NCBI RefSeq assembly: GCF_009755265.1
Contig: NZ_WPOO01000011.1
Coordinates: forward strand, 1 to 64,000
Direction of reading: 5' to 3'
DNA: 64,000 bases
DNA from: Adlercreutzia rubneri
GTDB taxonomy: Bacteria; Actinomycetota; Coriobacteriia; Coriobacteriales; Eggerthellaceae
Shown here: piece after piece, positions 40,760-49,221 of the stretch
Position numbering within the stretch: the first letter of the stretch is position 1
Layout of the letters: every line of letters starts with the position of its first letter
Notes under the pieces: generated by a model
The model's database searches: none
Told to the model about the DNA's origin: nothing
Seen by the model: only the letters and a program-made list of their open reading frames with translations
Position numbers and translations under genes: made by a program

Positions 40760-42736
40760 CTAGTACAGCTTGGCGCCGGCGGGGATGTGGTCGTCTACCA
40801 TGAGGAGGTTCAGGCGCTCCTCGGGCTCGCCGTCGTCGCCGGGCACCTCGTGGATGGCGGACATGAGCATGCCCTCGGAGGCCACGCCCATCATCTTGCG
40901 CGGCGGCAGGTTGGTGATGGCGATGAGCGTCTTGCCCACGAGCTCCTCCGGCTCGTAGTAGGCGTGGATGCCCGACAGGATGGTGCGGTCGGCGCCCGTG
41001 CCGTCATCTAAGGTGAACCGCAGCAGCTTCTTCGACTTCGGTACCGCAGTGCACTCCTTCACCTTCACGGCGCGGAAGTCCGACTTGCTGAAGGTGTCGA
41101 AGTCCACCTCGTCTTCAAAGAGGGGCTCGATGACGACGTCGGAGAAGTCGATGGGCTCGGACGCGGGGGCCGCAGCGTCGGCATCGGCGCTGCCGGCAGC
41201 TTCGGCCGGCTCCTTCTCAGTCGCGCACACCGGCCTCCCGTCCCCGAGCACCTCGTCCTTCATGTGGGGGAACAGCAGCACGTCGCGAATGGACGGCGCA
41301 TCAGTGAGCAACATGACCAGGCGGTCGATGCCGATGCCCACGCCACCAGCCGGCGGCATGCCGTACTCCAGCGCGCGGATGTAGTCGGCGTCGAAGCCCA
41401 TGGCCTCGTCGTCGCCCATGTCCTTGGCCGCCACCTGGGCGCGGAAGCGCTCGGCCTGATCCACCGGGTCGTTCAACTCGGTGAAGGCGTTGCCGTACTC
41501 GTGGCCCAGGATGAACAGCTCGAAGCGCTGAGTGAGCTCGGGGTTCTCCGGATGCTTCTTCGCCAGAGGCGAGATCTCCAGCGGGTGGTCGACGACGAAG
41601 GTGGGCTGGATGAGCTTCTCCTCCGCCACGGCCTCGAAGATCTCGGAGATGAGCTTGCCCTTGCCCCAAGCCGCCTCGGCATGGCCGCCGTTTTTCTCCA
41701 GAATGGCCACCAGCTCCTCGCGGCTGCGGTCGAAGGACACCTCCTCGCCGGCGTGCTCGCTGGCCAGCTCCATCATGGAGGCGCGGCGCCAGTCGCCGGA
41801 CAAATCCACCGGCGTTCCCTGGTACTCGATCTTCAGCGTGCCGCAGGCTGCCTCGGCCGCGGCCTTGATGCAACCCTCGGTGAGATCCATCATGGAGTTA
41901 AGGTCGCCGAAGGCCTCATAAGCCTCCATGGTGGTGAACTCGGGATTGTGGTACGGATCCATGCCCTCGTTGCGGAACTGACGGCCGATCTCGAACACCT
42001 TCTCGAAACCGCCCACGAGCAGACGCTTCAGCGGCAGCTCCGTGGCGATGCGCAGGTAGTAGTCGCGATCAAGCGCGTTGAAGTGCGTGATGAAGGGCTT
42101 CGCGTTCGCGCCGCCGATGATGGCATGCAGAAACGGCGTCTCTACCTCGTAGTAGCCCTGCTCCTCCATGTAGCGGCGGATGGCCGAGACGATCTTGAAG
42201 CGGCGCTCGAAGGTGGTGCGCACCTCGGGGTTCATAACGAGATCCACGTAGCGCTGGCGATAGCGGGTCTCCTTGTCCGTCAGGCCGTGGAACTTCTCGG
42301 GCAGAGGCCGCAGCGACTTGCTCATCAGCTCAAAAGAGTCCACCGCTACGGACAGCTGGCCGCGGCGGGTTCGCATCATAGTGCCATGGACGGCGATCCA
42401 GTCACCCACATCCAAATCGCACAGGGCCGCGAAGGCCTCCTCGCCGAGCGCGTTGATGCGGCAGAACAGCTGAATGTCGCAGCCGGACTCGCGCAGCTCC
42501 AGAAACGCGATCTTGCCCTGGACGCGCTTGGCCATGACACGGCCGGCGATGAGCACCTCATCCTCGGTGGACTCGCCGTCTTCCAAGTGCGCGTACTTCT
42601 CGTTCAGCTCGCCTACCGAATGACTGCGCTTGACCGAGTGCCCATAGGGATCGATGCCCGCGGCAATCAGCGCCTCGCGCTTGGCGCGGCGCACCTCGAT
42701 GGGATCGTCTTCGATGATTTCTACCGCTTCGGCCAT
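40760..42736 (-). CDS. lysS: lysyl-tRNA synthetase fused to a C-terminal tRNA-binding domain
   Basis: Class II LysRS of 658 residues. The OB-fold anticodon-binding domain (about 60-150) is followed by the catalytic core with motif 2 region FEIGRQFRNEGMDPYHNPEFT and motif 3 GGVGIGIDRLVMLLTD, ending near residue 500. An Ala/Glu-rich linker of about 35 residues follows, then about 110 residues of EMAP-II/MetRS-C type tRNA-binding OB domain (DFRAVKVKECTAVPKSKKLL; ending LLMVDDHIPAGAKLY). Ordinary bacterial LysRS ends near 500. The extra domain is usually found on MetRS or as Trbp111. It is 9 bp downstream of greA. Confidence 0.95.
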   Translation of the reverse strand: MAEAVEIIEDDPIEVRRAKREALIAAGIDPYGHSVKRSHSVGELNEKYAHLEDGESTEDEVLIAGRVMAKRVQGKIAFLELRESGCDIQLFCRINALGEEAFAALCDLDVGDWIAVHGTMMRTRRGQLSVAVDSFELMSKSLRPLPEKFHGLTDKETRYRQRYVDLVMNPEVRTTFERRFKIVSAIRRYMEEQGYYEVETPFLHAIIGGANAKPFITHFNALDRDYYLRIATELPLKRLLVGGFEKVFEIGRQFRNEGMDPYHNPEFTTMEAYEAFGDLNSMMDLTEGCIKAAAEAACGTLKIEYQGTPVDLSGDWRRASMMELASEHAGEEVSFDRSREELVAILEKNGGHAEAAWGKGKLISEIFEAVAEEKLIQPTFVVDHPLEISPLAKKHPENPELTQRFELFILGHEYGNAFTELNDPVDQAERFRAQVAAKDMGDDEAMGFDADYIRALEYGMPPAGGVGIGIDRLVMLLTDAPSIRDVLLFPHMKDEVLGDGRPVCATEKEPAEAAGSADADAAAPASEPIDFSDVVIEPLFEDEVDFDTFSKSDFRAVKVKECTAVPKSKKLLRFTLDDGTGADRTILSGIHAYYEPEELVGKTLIAITNLPPRKMMGVASEGMLMSAIHEVPGDDGEPEERLNLLMVDDHIPAGAKLY

Positions 42737-42745
42737 TCCGGTCTC

Positions 42746-43216
42746 CTAGTGCTCGATCTTGATAACGGTCAGCTTGATGTCGCGACCAGTGGGGCCGGTC
42801 GTCGTCACCTCGTCGCCCTTCTTGCAGCCGAGCAGCGCCTGACCCACCGGCGACTCGTTGGAGATCTTGCCCTCGTGGGCATCGGACTCGGCGCCGCCGA
42901 CGATGGTGAACACGCGCTCACGGCCGTTCATGTCCACGGTCACCGTGGAGCCGATGTTCACCTTGCTCGAGCGCTTCGGCGCGTTCACAACGGTGGCCTC
43001 GGAGAGGATGCGGCTGATCTCGGCGATGCGCGCCTCCATCATGCCCTGCTCGTTCTTGGCATCGTCGTACTCGGAGTTCTCGGAGATGTCGCCGAACTCG
43101 CGGGCGACCTTGATGCGCTCGCCGATCTCGGCACGCTTCTCGTTCTCGAGGTAGTGCAGCTCCTCCTCGAGCTTCTTCTTGCCTTCTTCAGTCAGCACGT
43201 AGTTGTCGTTAGCCAT
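42746..43216 (-). CDS. greA: transcription elongation factor GreA
   Basis: Rescues backtracked RNA polymerase by stimulating transcript cleavage; 156 residues, standard length. The N-terminal coiled coil has the acidic tip EFGDISENSEYDDAKNEQ, and the C-terminal FKBP-like domain includes GKISNESPVGQALLGCKKGD. ATG at 43216 begins MANDNYVLTEEGKKKLEEEL as in homologues. Directly followed by lysS; greA-lysS is a common bacterial pair. Confidence 0.97.
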   Translation of the reverse strand: MANDNYVLTEEGKKKLEEELHYLENEKRAEIGERIKVAREFGDISENSEYDDAKNEQGMMEARIAEISRILSEATVVNAPKRSSKVNIGSTVTVDMNGRERVFTIVGGAESDAHEGKISNESPVGQALLGCKKGDEVTTTGPTGRDIKLTVIKIEH

Positions 43217-43244
43217 AATGATTCCTATTTTCTCTCTTATACAT

Positions 43245-43282
43245 CGGTGGTGCGCCCGCACAACGCAGCGGGCGCACCACCG
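43245..43282 (-). terminator. hairpin between tatA and greA
   Basis: Perfect 15-bp stem CGGTGGTGCGCCCGC/GCGGGCGCACCACCG with an 8-nt loop, 31 bp after the tatA stop. No clear U-tract, so its efficiency as a terminator is uncertain. Confidence 0.5.
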
Positions 43283-43312
43283 TTCTTGCCTGATGTTGTC
43301 GAAGGAGCGAGG

Positions 43313-43582
43313 TTACTCGGCCTTCTTCTTGACGACCTTCTTCACCGTCTTCTTCGGGGCGGCTGCAGGCTCTTCCACGACCTCTTCCACCACTTCGACA
43401 ACTTCCTCGTCGTCGGCGGCTTCCTCGACGTCCTTCTCGCCGGCGCCCATGCCCTCACGCAGGTTCTTCACCGTCTTGCCGAGCGCGCTGCCGAGTTTGG
43501 GCAGGTTCTTCGGGCCGAAGATGAGCAGGATAACGACCAGGATGATGAGGAGCTCGGGAACTCCCATGCCCAGAATCTTCAT
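43313..43582 (-). CDS. tatA: twin-arginine translocase subunit TatA
   Basis: Pore-forming Tat component of 89 residues. One N-terminal membrane helix (PELLIILVVILLIFGPKNLP) is followed by the amphipathic helix KLGSALGKTVKNLREGMG, then an acidic stretch and a basic, lysine-rich end (KKTVKKVVKKK). It may be TatA or TatE; tatB and tatC are not nearby. It should help export the Tat reductase at 30361-32658. Confidence 0.93.
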   Translation of the reverse strand: MKILGMGVPELLIILVVILLIFGPKNLPKLGSALGKTVKNLREGMGAGEKDVEEAADDEEVVEVVEEVVEEPAAAPKKTVKKVVKKKAE

Positions 43583-43807
43583 GCAATTCCTCCATAAGGT
43601 CGGGCAAGGGGTCGCCTTGCCTTATCGGTAATCGCCCGCCGTCGTCTCGTTTCCGACGAGCAGTGCGCCCGGACCCTCCGCGCGCCTTTGAATGCGCGGG
43701 CAATGGTAACACAAACCCCCTCACCGCGCCGCGTTTCGCACAAATACTTCAACGACGTCCGCCGTTCAGCCTCCACCTCTCGCAAAAGGCGCGAAAGAAA
43801 AGCGGCG

Positions 43808-44031
43808 ACCGTAGCCAGAAACAAATTTTTGCCACCCCGGTTCGAAGAGCCAGGCATTTTTCCTTGTCTGGCTACGGTGTTATCCTGATACAACAAATCG
43901 CCCCGGGGCTACGACCAGGCGATATGCCAGAAATCGATATGTTATCCACACGATACACCGTAGCCTGGGGCAGGATAATGACGCGATGCTTGCTGCGTCG
44001 TGACAAAAACACGCCTCGGGCTACGGTTCGC
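43808..44031. repeat. cluster of five alternating CCGTAGCC-core repeats
   Basis: The 505-bp divergent gap 43583-44087 contains five copies of a core GTAGCC in both orientations. ACCGTAGCCAGA at 43808-43819 pairs perfectly with TCTGGCTACGGT at 43867-43878. CCCCGGGGCTACG at 43901-43913 pairs imperfectly with CGTAGCCTGGGG at 43959-43970, flanked by TTATCCTG/CAGGATAA (43880-43887, 43971-43978). A last inverted copy GGGCTACGG lies at 44018-44026. Two large hairpins result. I see no gene in the gap. Confidence 0.55.
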
Positions 44032-44087
44032 CGCAACCTCGATGGGATAGAATGGGTGTTCAGCATTCGCATCCAGAAGGAGCAGCT

Positions 44088-44594
44088 ATGTACCGCATGA
44101 CCGATGAGGAATTCGAAACCGCCATCGCCGAGGCCCTTGATGCGATGCCCGAGCAGTTCATGGAAGCGCTGAACAACGTGGCCATCGTATGGGAAGAAGA
44201 GCCAAGCGCCTACCATGTGGGCTATGACGAGGAATGGGACATCGAACCAGCGTTTGTCGAAGACGAAGATGGCCCCGAATCGTATACGCCTGCGGAACGC
44301 GATGCAAAAGACGACGCAGCAGCGGAAGACGCAGGCGGCGAATACGAGGCGGAGGACGACGAGGACGAATTCGACGACCTTCTCGGGCTGTTCGACGGGC
44401 TGTCCATCGTGGAACGGGCCAACGGCTACGACGACGACATCCCCGACGTCATCACCATCTTCAAAGGCCCACACGAGCGCTGCTTCAACAGCCGCGAGGA
44501 AATCGTGGAAGAGGTCGGCAAGACCATCATCCATGAGCTGGGCCACTACTTCGGCCTTAACGAGGACCAGCTGGCCGCCATGGGCTACGAGTAA
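44088..44594 (+). CDS. zincin-like metallopeptidase (DUF1025 family)
   Basis: Protein of 168 residues with the zinc-protease signature HELGHYFGLNEDQL close to the C-terminus and the preceding GPHERCFNSREEIVEEVGKT, the pattern of PF06262-type 'possibly metallopeptidase' proteins. Between the N-terminal helix (FETAIAEALDAMPEQFMEAL) and the zincin core lies an unusually long acidic insert (about 50-115). Relatives are about 115-130 residues. ATG at 44088 has AAGGAG 5 nt upstream. No signal peptide, so probably cytoplasmic. Substrate unknown. Confidence 0.85.
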   Translation: MYRMTDEEFETAIAEALDAMPEQFMEALNNVAIVWEEEPSAYHVGYDEEWDIEPAFVEDEDGPESYTPAERDAKDDAAAEDAGGEYEAEDDEDEFDDLLGLFDGLSIVERANGYDDDIPDVITIFKGPHERCFNSREEIVEEVGKTIIHELGHYFGLNEDQLAAMGYE

Positions 44595-44655
44595 GGGGGC
44601 AGGATAGCCCCGCGCCGAGCCATGCAACCCCTTGAGCGAAAGAGAGCGTGCGGCC

Positions 44656-45057
44656 CTATCGAGGCAGCAGGTTGCTTGCGTACTCCGTCCTTCCCGCCAG
44701 AACATCGTCGTAGAAGCCCTGTTTCCAATCGATATAGTCGATGCTCTTTTGCACCTCGACGAGTAGCTCCGCAAGTCGCGCGCGCTTGGCCTCGAGCATC
44801 GTTTTGCGCTCGGGAATGCTGGCGGCCCCCTGCAAGCACAGCGCTAGGTACTCCTTCATTTCCTGGATGCTCATATCGCAGCGCTTAAGGCACGTCAGAC
44901 TTTTGACCCACTCGACATCGCGCTCGTCGAAAACGCGGCGGTTGTTCGCGCCTCGCTTCACATTGGGCACGAGCCCCTGGTTGCAGTAGAACTTCAGCGT
45001 CTCGTAGGTGAGGCCCGTCGTCTCGCACACCTGCTTCATGGAGTAAAGCTGCGTCAT
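44656..45057 (-). CDS. MerR-family transcriptional regulator
   Basis: Regulator of 133 residues. The winged helix begins YSMKQVCETTGLTYETLKFY and continues NRRVFDERDVEWVKSLTCLK; a helical dimerisation segment follows (ERKTMLEAKRARLAELLVEV). It has no conserved metal-binding cysteine loop at the C-terminus, so an organic effector is more likely. It is divergent from the truncated alcohol dehydrogenase gene, which was probably its target before the deletion there. AAGGAG is 11 nt from the ATG, slightly long. Confidence 0.85.
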   Translation of the reverse strand: MTQLYSMKQVCETTGLTYETLKFYCNQGLVPNVKRGANNRRVFDERDVEWVKSLTCLKRCDMSIQEMKEYLALCLQGAASIPERKTMLEAKRARLAELLVEVQKSIDYIDWKQGFYDDVLAGRTEYASNLLPR

Positions 45058-45168
45058 GTTTGTGAATGCTCCTTGCTTTCGCTGCCACTGCCCTTTTGCG
45101 GTAGTAACTACCGATTGATAGAGTCGCACTTTAGCAGCTGAAAGACATCCTGACAAGAAAGGATTCCC

Positions 45169-45660
45169 ATGAACTCGTTCACTTACCAGTACCCCGTCAA
45201 GAACTACTTCGGCGAAGGCGCTCTGCACACCGCGCTCGCCGCCGAGCTGCCCGCCATGGGCGAGAAGGTCATGCTCGCTTACGGCGGAGGCTCCATCAAG
45301 CGCACGGGCCTCTATGACGAAATCGTGGCGGCGCTTCAAGATGCGGGGAAGACCGTCGTGGAATTCCCGGGCATCATGCCTAACCCCACCTACGAGAAGG
45401 TGCAGGAAGGGGCCCGCATCGCCCGTGAGGAAGGGGTCGACTTCATCCTCGCCGTGGGCGGCGGCTCGGTGTTCGATTGCTGCAAGATCGTCTCCGCTCA
45501 GGTGCTGCTCGACGAGGACATCGACGATTTCGAGCACGTGCAGGACAAGACGCCGACCGCCTTCATCCCGCTGGGGTGCGTGGTCACGCTCTCCGGCACC
45601 GGCGCCGAGCAGAACAACGGCGGCGTCATCACTAACGAAGCCACCAAGGTGAAGGGCCGG
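45169..45660 (+). pseudogene. iron-containing alcohol dehydrogenase, 5' part only
   Basis: The first ~164 residues of a group III Fe-dependent alcohol dehydrogenase (BDH type): YPVKNYFGEGALHTALAAEL, MLAYGGGSIKRTGLYD, FILAVGGGSVFDCCK and GTGAEQNNGGVITNEATKVK. Homologues have about 390 residues, and the metal-ligand half (His residues) is missing. Similarity stops at about 45660, after which the frame runs into foreign sequence. The start and ribosome-binding site (AAGAAAGGA) are intact. Truncated by the rearrangement at 45660-45752. Confidence 0.85.
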
Positions 45661-45686
45661 GGGTGCGGACGTTTTTTCGTACCTTC

Positions 45687-45752
45687 CTACACCGCCCAGC
45701 CCTCGCTGCGGCGGTACTCGTCGGGGCTCAGCCACCCCAGCGAGCGCTTCTC
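45687..45752 (-). mobile_element. IS3-type transposase 3' remnant
   Basis: Minus-strand codons read EKRSLGWLSPDEYRRSEGWAV-stop, the typical C-terminus of IS3-family transposase OrfB (LGWMSP.EYR). Only about 22 codons survive, between the broken alcohol dehydrogenase gene and the broken sigma-factor gene. The element probably caused the deletion that truncated both. Confidence 0.55.
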
Positions 45753-45967
45753 ATCACATCGCGGCAGCGGTTTTGGGCGCAGACGATCAGCCACGCCTTC
45801 TCATGCTCGGCGTCGTTGAACGTGCGGGGATGCTCTACCAGCGAGAGAAACACTGCCTGGGCGGCATCCTCGGCCTTGGCGGCGCTTCCCAAATAGGAGT
45901 AGCACAGCCGGTACACCGCCCCAATGTGGAGGCGGTACACAGCTTCCATCTCGGTTTGCGAGGCCAC
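45753..45967 (-). pseudogene. ECF sigma factor, N-terminal part only
   Basis: Region 2 of a sigma-70 family factor: MEAVYRLHIGAVYRLCYSYL, AKAEDAAQAVFLSLVEHP and EKAWLIVCAQNRCRDVMR. GTG at 45967 has AAGGAG upstream. Similarity ends at about 45753, where the IS3 remnant begins; region 4 with the helix-turn-helix is absent, so it cannot work as a sigma factor. A third ECF system of this window, now lost. Confidence 0.75.
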
Positions 45968-46035
45968 GGTTTCTCCTTCCCTTTCCTCTAACACGATTGG
46001 GGAAGGTGTTTTGTCGGAAGATTTCGGAAAATGCT

Positions 46036-47250
46036 TTACCCCAGCTGGCTTACGAGGTTGTCGGTTTCGCGGGCGATGCGCATCTCCTCGTCGGTGGTGA
46101 CCACGCAGATTTTGATGGGGCTGTCGTCGATGGAGATGATGCGGTTCACGCCGATCTGGCCCACCACGTGATTGCGCTCGCGGTCGAGGATCATGCCCAT
46201 GTGGGCCAGCCCGTCGAAAATAAGCTCGCGCAGCTCAGCGGAGTTCTCGCCGATGCCGGCGGTCATCACCACGGCGTCGGTGCGGGTCATGGCCGCGTAG
46301 AAGCCGCCGATGGCCTTCTGCACCCGGTACACGTACATGTCGATGGCCAGCCGCGCCTGCTCGTTGCCCGCATCGGCCGCCGCCAGCACGTCGCGCATGT
46401 CGGCCGACAGCCCCGACACGCCGAGCACGCCGCTCTCGCGGTTCAGCACGGCATCCATCTCGTCGAAGGAGATGCCCTCGCGGCGCATGATGTAGGTGAG
46501 GATGGCCGGGTCGATGGAGCCGGAACGCGTGCCCATCATGAGACCCTCCAGCGGCGTGAAGCCCATGGTGGTATCGATGGACTTCCCATGGTTGACCGCC
46601 GTAATGGAGCCGCCGTTGCCAAGGTGGCACGTGATGAGGCCCAAGTCGCGCAGCGGACGGCCGAGCAGGTTCGCCGCCTGCTGGGCCGCGTAGCGGTGGC
46701 TCGTGCCGTGAGCGCCGTAGCGGCGGATACGATAATCGTCGTAGTAGCGAGCCGGCAGCGGGTACATGTAGGCCTTCGCGGGCATGGTGGCGTGAAAGGC
46801 CGTGTCAAAGACGGCGACCTGGGGCGTGCTTGGCATGAGCGCGGCCATCATATCGATGCAGGCGTCAGCCGGCGGGTTGTGCAGCGGCGCCAGCTCCTCA
46901 CACAGCTCAAGTTTCTCGCGGGCCGGCCCGTCGATGATGACGGACTTGGTGAAGTACTCGCCGCCGGCCACGATGCGGTTGCCGATGGCGTCAATTTGCG
47001 AAAGGTCGCTGATGGGACTCTCCGGATCGTCCACCAGCGCTTCCAAAAGTTTCTTCAGGCACTCGGCTACCGTCATATCCGCCACATGATAGGTGACCTT
47101 CTGGAAATCGGGCGCAAAGGCCACGTTCATGTAAGCGTCGGGGGTTCCCACCTTCTCGGCCAGGCACTTCATGAGCGAAACCTTGCCGTCAGTCTCGATA
47201 AGCTGGCTCTTCAGCGACGACGAACCCGCATTCACGACCAGTATGCGCAT
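46036..47250 (-). CDS. ackA: acetate kinase
   Basis: Acetyl phosphate + ADP to acetate + ATP, the substrate-level ATP step of acetate formation; 404 residues. ASKHA signatures: VNAGSSSLKS at the N-terminus, CHLGNGGSITAVNHGKSIDT and GTRSGSIDPAIL in the middle, and VMTAGIGENSAELRE near the C-terminus. ATG at 47250 is preferred over the one at 47256 because AAGGGA is 7 nt away. pta is not adjacent. It lies behind tRNA-Pro with a terminator between. Confidence 0.96.
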   Translation of the reverse strand: MRILVVNAGSSSLKSQLIETDGKVSLMKCLAEKVGTPDAYMNVAFAPDFQKVTYHVADMTVAECLKKLLEALVDDPESPISDLSQIDAIGNRIVAGGEYFTKSVIIDGPAREKLELCEELAPLHNPPADACIDMMAALMPSTPQVAVFDTAFHATMPAKAYMYPLPARYYDDYRIRRYGAHGTSHRYAAQQAANLLGRPLRDLGLITCHLGNGGSITAVNHGKSIDTTMGFTPLEGLMMGTRSGSIDPAILTYIMRREGISFDEMDAVLNRESGVLGVSGLSADMRDVLAAADAGNEQARLAIDMYVYRVQKAIGGFYAAMTRTDAVVMTAGIGENSAELRELIFDGLAHMGMILDRERNHVVGQIGVNRIISIDDSPIKICVVTTDEEMRIARETDNLVSQLG

Positions 47251-47272
47251 GAGCATTTCCCTTCCATACAAG

Positions 47273-47297
47273 AAGAGCCGGCGCGGGGCCGGCTCTT
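47273..47297 (-). terminator. terminator of tRNA-Pro
   Basis: Perfect 10-bp stem AAGAGCCGGC/GCCGGCTCTT, 5-nt loop, followed by CTTGTATGG on the minus strand. It lies 9 bp after the tRNA and 23 bp before the ackA start. Confidence 0.6.
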
Positions 47298-47305
47298 GAA
47301 TTCGA

Positions 47306-47382
47306 TGGTCGGGTTGACAGGATTTGAACCTGCGGCCTCTGCGTCCCGAACGCAGCGCTCTACCAAACTGAGCCACAACCCG
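47306..47382 (-). tRNA. tRNA-Pro (anticodon CGG)
   Basis: On the minus strand a full cloverleaf: acceptor CGGGTTG/CAACCCG, anticodon stem CTGCG/CGCAG around the loop TTCGGGA (anticodon CGG), T-loop GGTTCAAATCC. Discriminator A is followed by a genome-encoded CCA (47306-47308). 77 nt including CCA. Confidence 0.96.
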
Positions 47383-47458
47383 AAAGTGCGTCCTTGCGGA
47401 CAGCGAACGCTATGATACCACAGAGCACGCACAGTGCAAGGGGGAAGTCAGGGGAATT

Positions 47459-47941
47459 TTACGCCTGCCCGCGCTCGGCGAGCTTTTGGGCGAGGTAGTC
47501 TTTCGGCACCACCTTCACCACGATGACGCCGTCGCTGATGACGTCGCCGTCCCCGTCGTAGGCGGCCACGTCCCAGTACAGCTTGTAGCCGGCCTTCGAC
47601 GACGGTTTGCGCTCGGCGAGTTTCGCCACGCCGCGAGCCACGTCGCCTTCCCGACCGCTCTTCTTGTGACGGATGGTCACCTCCACGCCGAAGGGCTGCT
47701 CGGTCTCCAAGTCGCATGCCAGCTCGCCGCCGGCCGAAGCGACCGATTCCAGAAGCGCGATAGTGGCGCCTCCGTGCAGAAAACCGAAAGGCTGCAAAAG
47801 CGCCGGAGTGATGGGCATCTCTGCCTCGACGAGGCCCGGTTCCACCTTGGTGAAGTGAACGCCCAGCGTGTGGTTGAGCCCCTGCGTCTCGCGCTTCTGC
47901 GCTACTTCCAAAGCAGCGCCCGCCAGATTCGTTCCCGTCAT
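47459..47941 (-). CDS. PaaI-family hotdog thioesterase
   Basis: Acyl-CoA thioesterase-like protein of 160 residues. The hotdog signature is PALLQPFGFLHGGATIALLE, with the HGG turn of the PaaI/YbgC branch, and VEVTIRHKKSGREGDV follows. The C-terminus (DYLAQKLAERGQA) is charged. ATG at 47941 or the GTG at 47944; AAGGAA lies 7-10 nt upstream. Substrate (phenylacetyl-CoA-, DHNA-CoA- or acyl-CoA-like) cannot be deduced. It lies 43 bp after the flippase-like gene, perhaps in one transcript. Confidence 0.85.
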   Translation of the reverse strand: MTGTNLAGAALEVAQKRETQGLNHTLGVHFTKVEPGLVEAEMPITPALLQPFGFLHGGATIALLESVASAGGELACDLETEQPFGVEVTIRHKKSGREGDVARGVAKLAERKPSSKAGYKLYWDVAAYDGDGDVISDGVIVVKVVPKDYLAQKLAERGQA

Positions 47942-47984
47942 CACTCTCGTTTCCTTTCGCGCCGGACGCCTTCGCGGTGCCCGT

Positions 47985-49178
47985 CTATTTCGTTTTCTTC
48001 GGAGCCTTCCCCGACCCGGACTGCGAAACCTTCGCAGACACCGACACCTTCTCGGCCTTGGCCTCGGCGGAGTCCCACTTGGCGGCCTCGTCGGCCTCCA
48101 CCTGCTTCACGGCCTCCACCGCATCGGGCAGTTCGTGCTCCATGGTCTCGGCCTTGCCCTTCAAATCGCGCGAGCCCAGCGGCATGAACGCCTTTATGCG
48201 CTGGATGACCACTGCGCCCACGAGGAACGGCAGCCAGAACACGATGCCGCGATAGACGATGACCACGGCAAGACCCGTGGCCGAGCCGATGCCGAACAGC
48301 GCGAAGGCCACGGTCACCGCCGCCTCCACGACACCGACGCCCTGGGGCACAAAGGAAATCATAGCGAACAGCGTGGCCACGACGTACCCGCAAATGAGCG
48401 CTTCTGGGTGGTGCACGCCGAACGCGAAGCCAACGAGCACAAAGCAGCTCATCTCGCAGATGCTGGAGAGGGTCGTCCACAAAAACGATTGCACCGTCTT
48501 GCGCGGGTTCTTCGTGATGAGATGCGCGGCGCTGGAGAAGTTGTGGATCGTGCGCTCCACGGACTCGTCAATGGCCGGCTTCTTGAACTTCGCGAGGATC
48601 TTGTCGGCGAGCTTCACGAACGGACGCAGCACCTTCAGCACCAGCTGGGGCTTCAGCCCGCCCACAGCGATGACGAACACGAGGCCGCCCACGAGCGCCA
48701 CGGCCACCAGCCCGAGCGCCAGCCACCCCGGTTGCAGCCCCACCGTGAAGGTGAGCACGCCGAAGGTGGTGAGCATGATGATGACGAAACCGGAATCGAT
48801 GGATAGCTGCATGAGCAGCGCCGCCGTGGTGCCCTTGCCCGCCTGCATGCCGTTGCGCGTGGCCGTGGCCATGACAAGCGACGTGCCGGCCAGGTTCATC
48901 GAAGGCGCCACCGTGTTCATGAAGAAGGTACCGAACACGAGCGAAAGCCCCGTGCGGTAGCTGATGTGCCCGTTCACGGTGTTGAAGCAGGCCTGAAAGC
49001 CGCGGCCCTGGGCCAGGTACTTGCACAGCTGGGCCACTACCGCCGCAATGATGAAGAAGGGCGTGCCCTGCTTGATGGTGTCGACAAGCTTCACCAGCGA
49101 GTCGCCGGAAAAGAATATGAATGCGAGCACGATAACGACCACCAGGCCGATCATGACCTTCTGCAAATTGCCGCGCAT
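47985..49178 (-). CDS. lysylphosphatidylglycerol synthase TM-like flippase protein (UPF0104)
   Basis: Polytopic membrane protein of 397 residues with about eight hydrophobic segments, beginning KVMIGLVVVIVLAFIFFSGD. The motifs NTVAPSMNLAGTSLVMATAT and SFVPQGVGVVEAAVTVAFAL are typical of the LPG_synthase_TM family. The soluble aminoacyl-transferase domain of MprF is absent, so a lipid-flipping role is more likely than lysylation. The tail is Lys/Ser/Ala-rich. ATG at 49178 has GGAGG 7 nt upstream. It follows the ATP-grasp gene after 43 bp. Confidence 0.88.
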   Translation of the reverse strand: MRGNLQKVMIGLVVVIVLAFIFFSGDSLVKLVDTIKQGTPFFIIAAVVAQLCKYLAQGRGFQACFNTVNGHISYRTGLSLVFGTFFMNTVAPSMNLAGTSLVMATATRNGMQAGKGTTAALLMQLSIDSGFVIIMLTTFGVLTFTVGLQPGWLALGLVAVALVGGLVFVIAVGGLKPQLVLKVLRPFVKLADKILAKFKKPAIDESVERTIHNFSSAAHLITKNPRKTVQSFLWTTLSSICEMSCFVLVGFAFGVHHPEALICGYVVATLFAMISFVPQGVGVVEAAVTVAFALFGIGSATGLAVVIVYRGIVFWLPFLVGAVVIQRIKAFMPLGSRDLKGKAETMEHELPDAVEAVKQVEADEAAKWDSAEAKAEKVSVSAKVSQSGSGKAPKKTK

Positions 49179-49221
49179 CAGCGCACCTCCGTCGTGGTAG
49201 GAGACAGGGGTAGGTGCATCA

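Noticed and set aside
47309..47376. N-terminal extension of acetate kinase over the tRNA
   Set aside because: The open frame crosses tRNA-Pro and a terminator; the family start MRILVVNAGSSSLK is at 47250 with its own ribosome-binding site.
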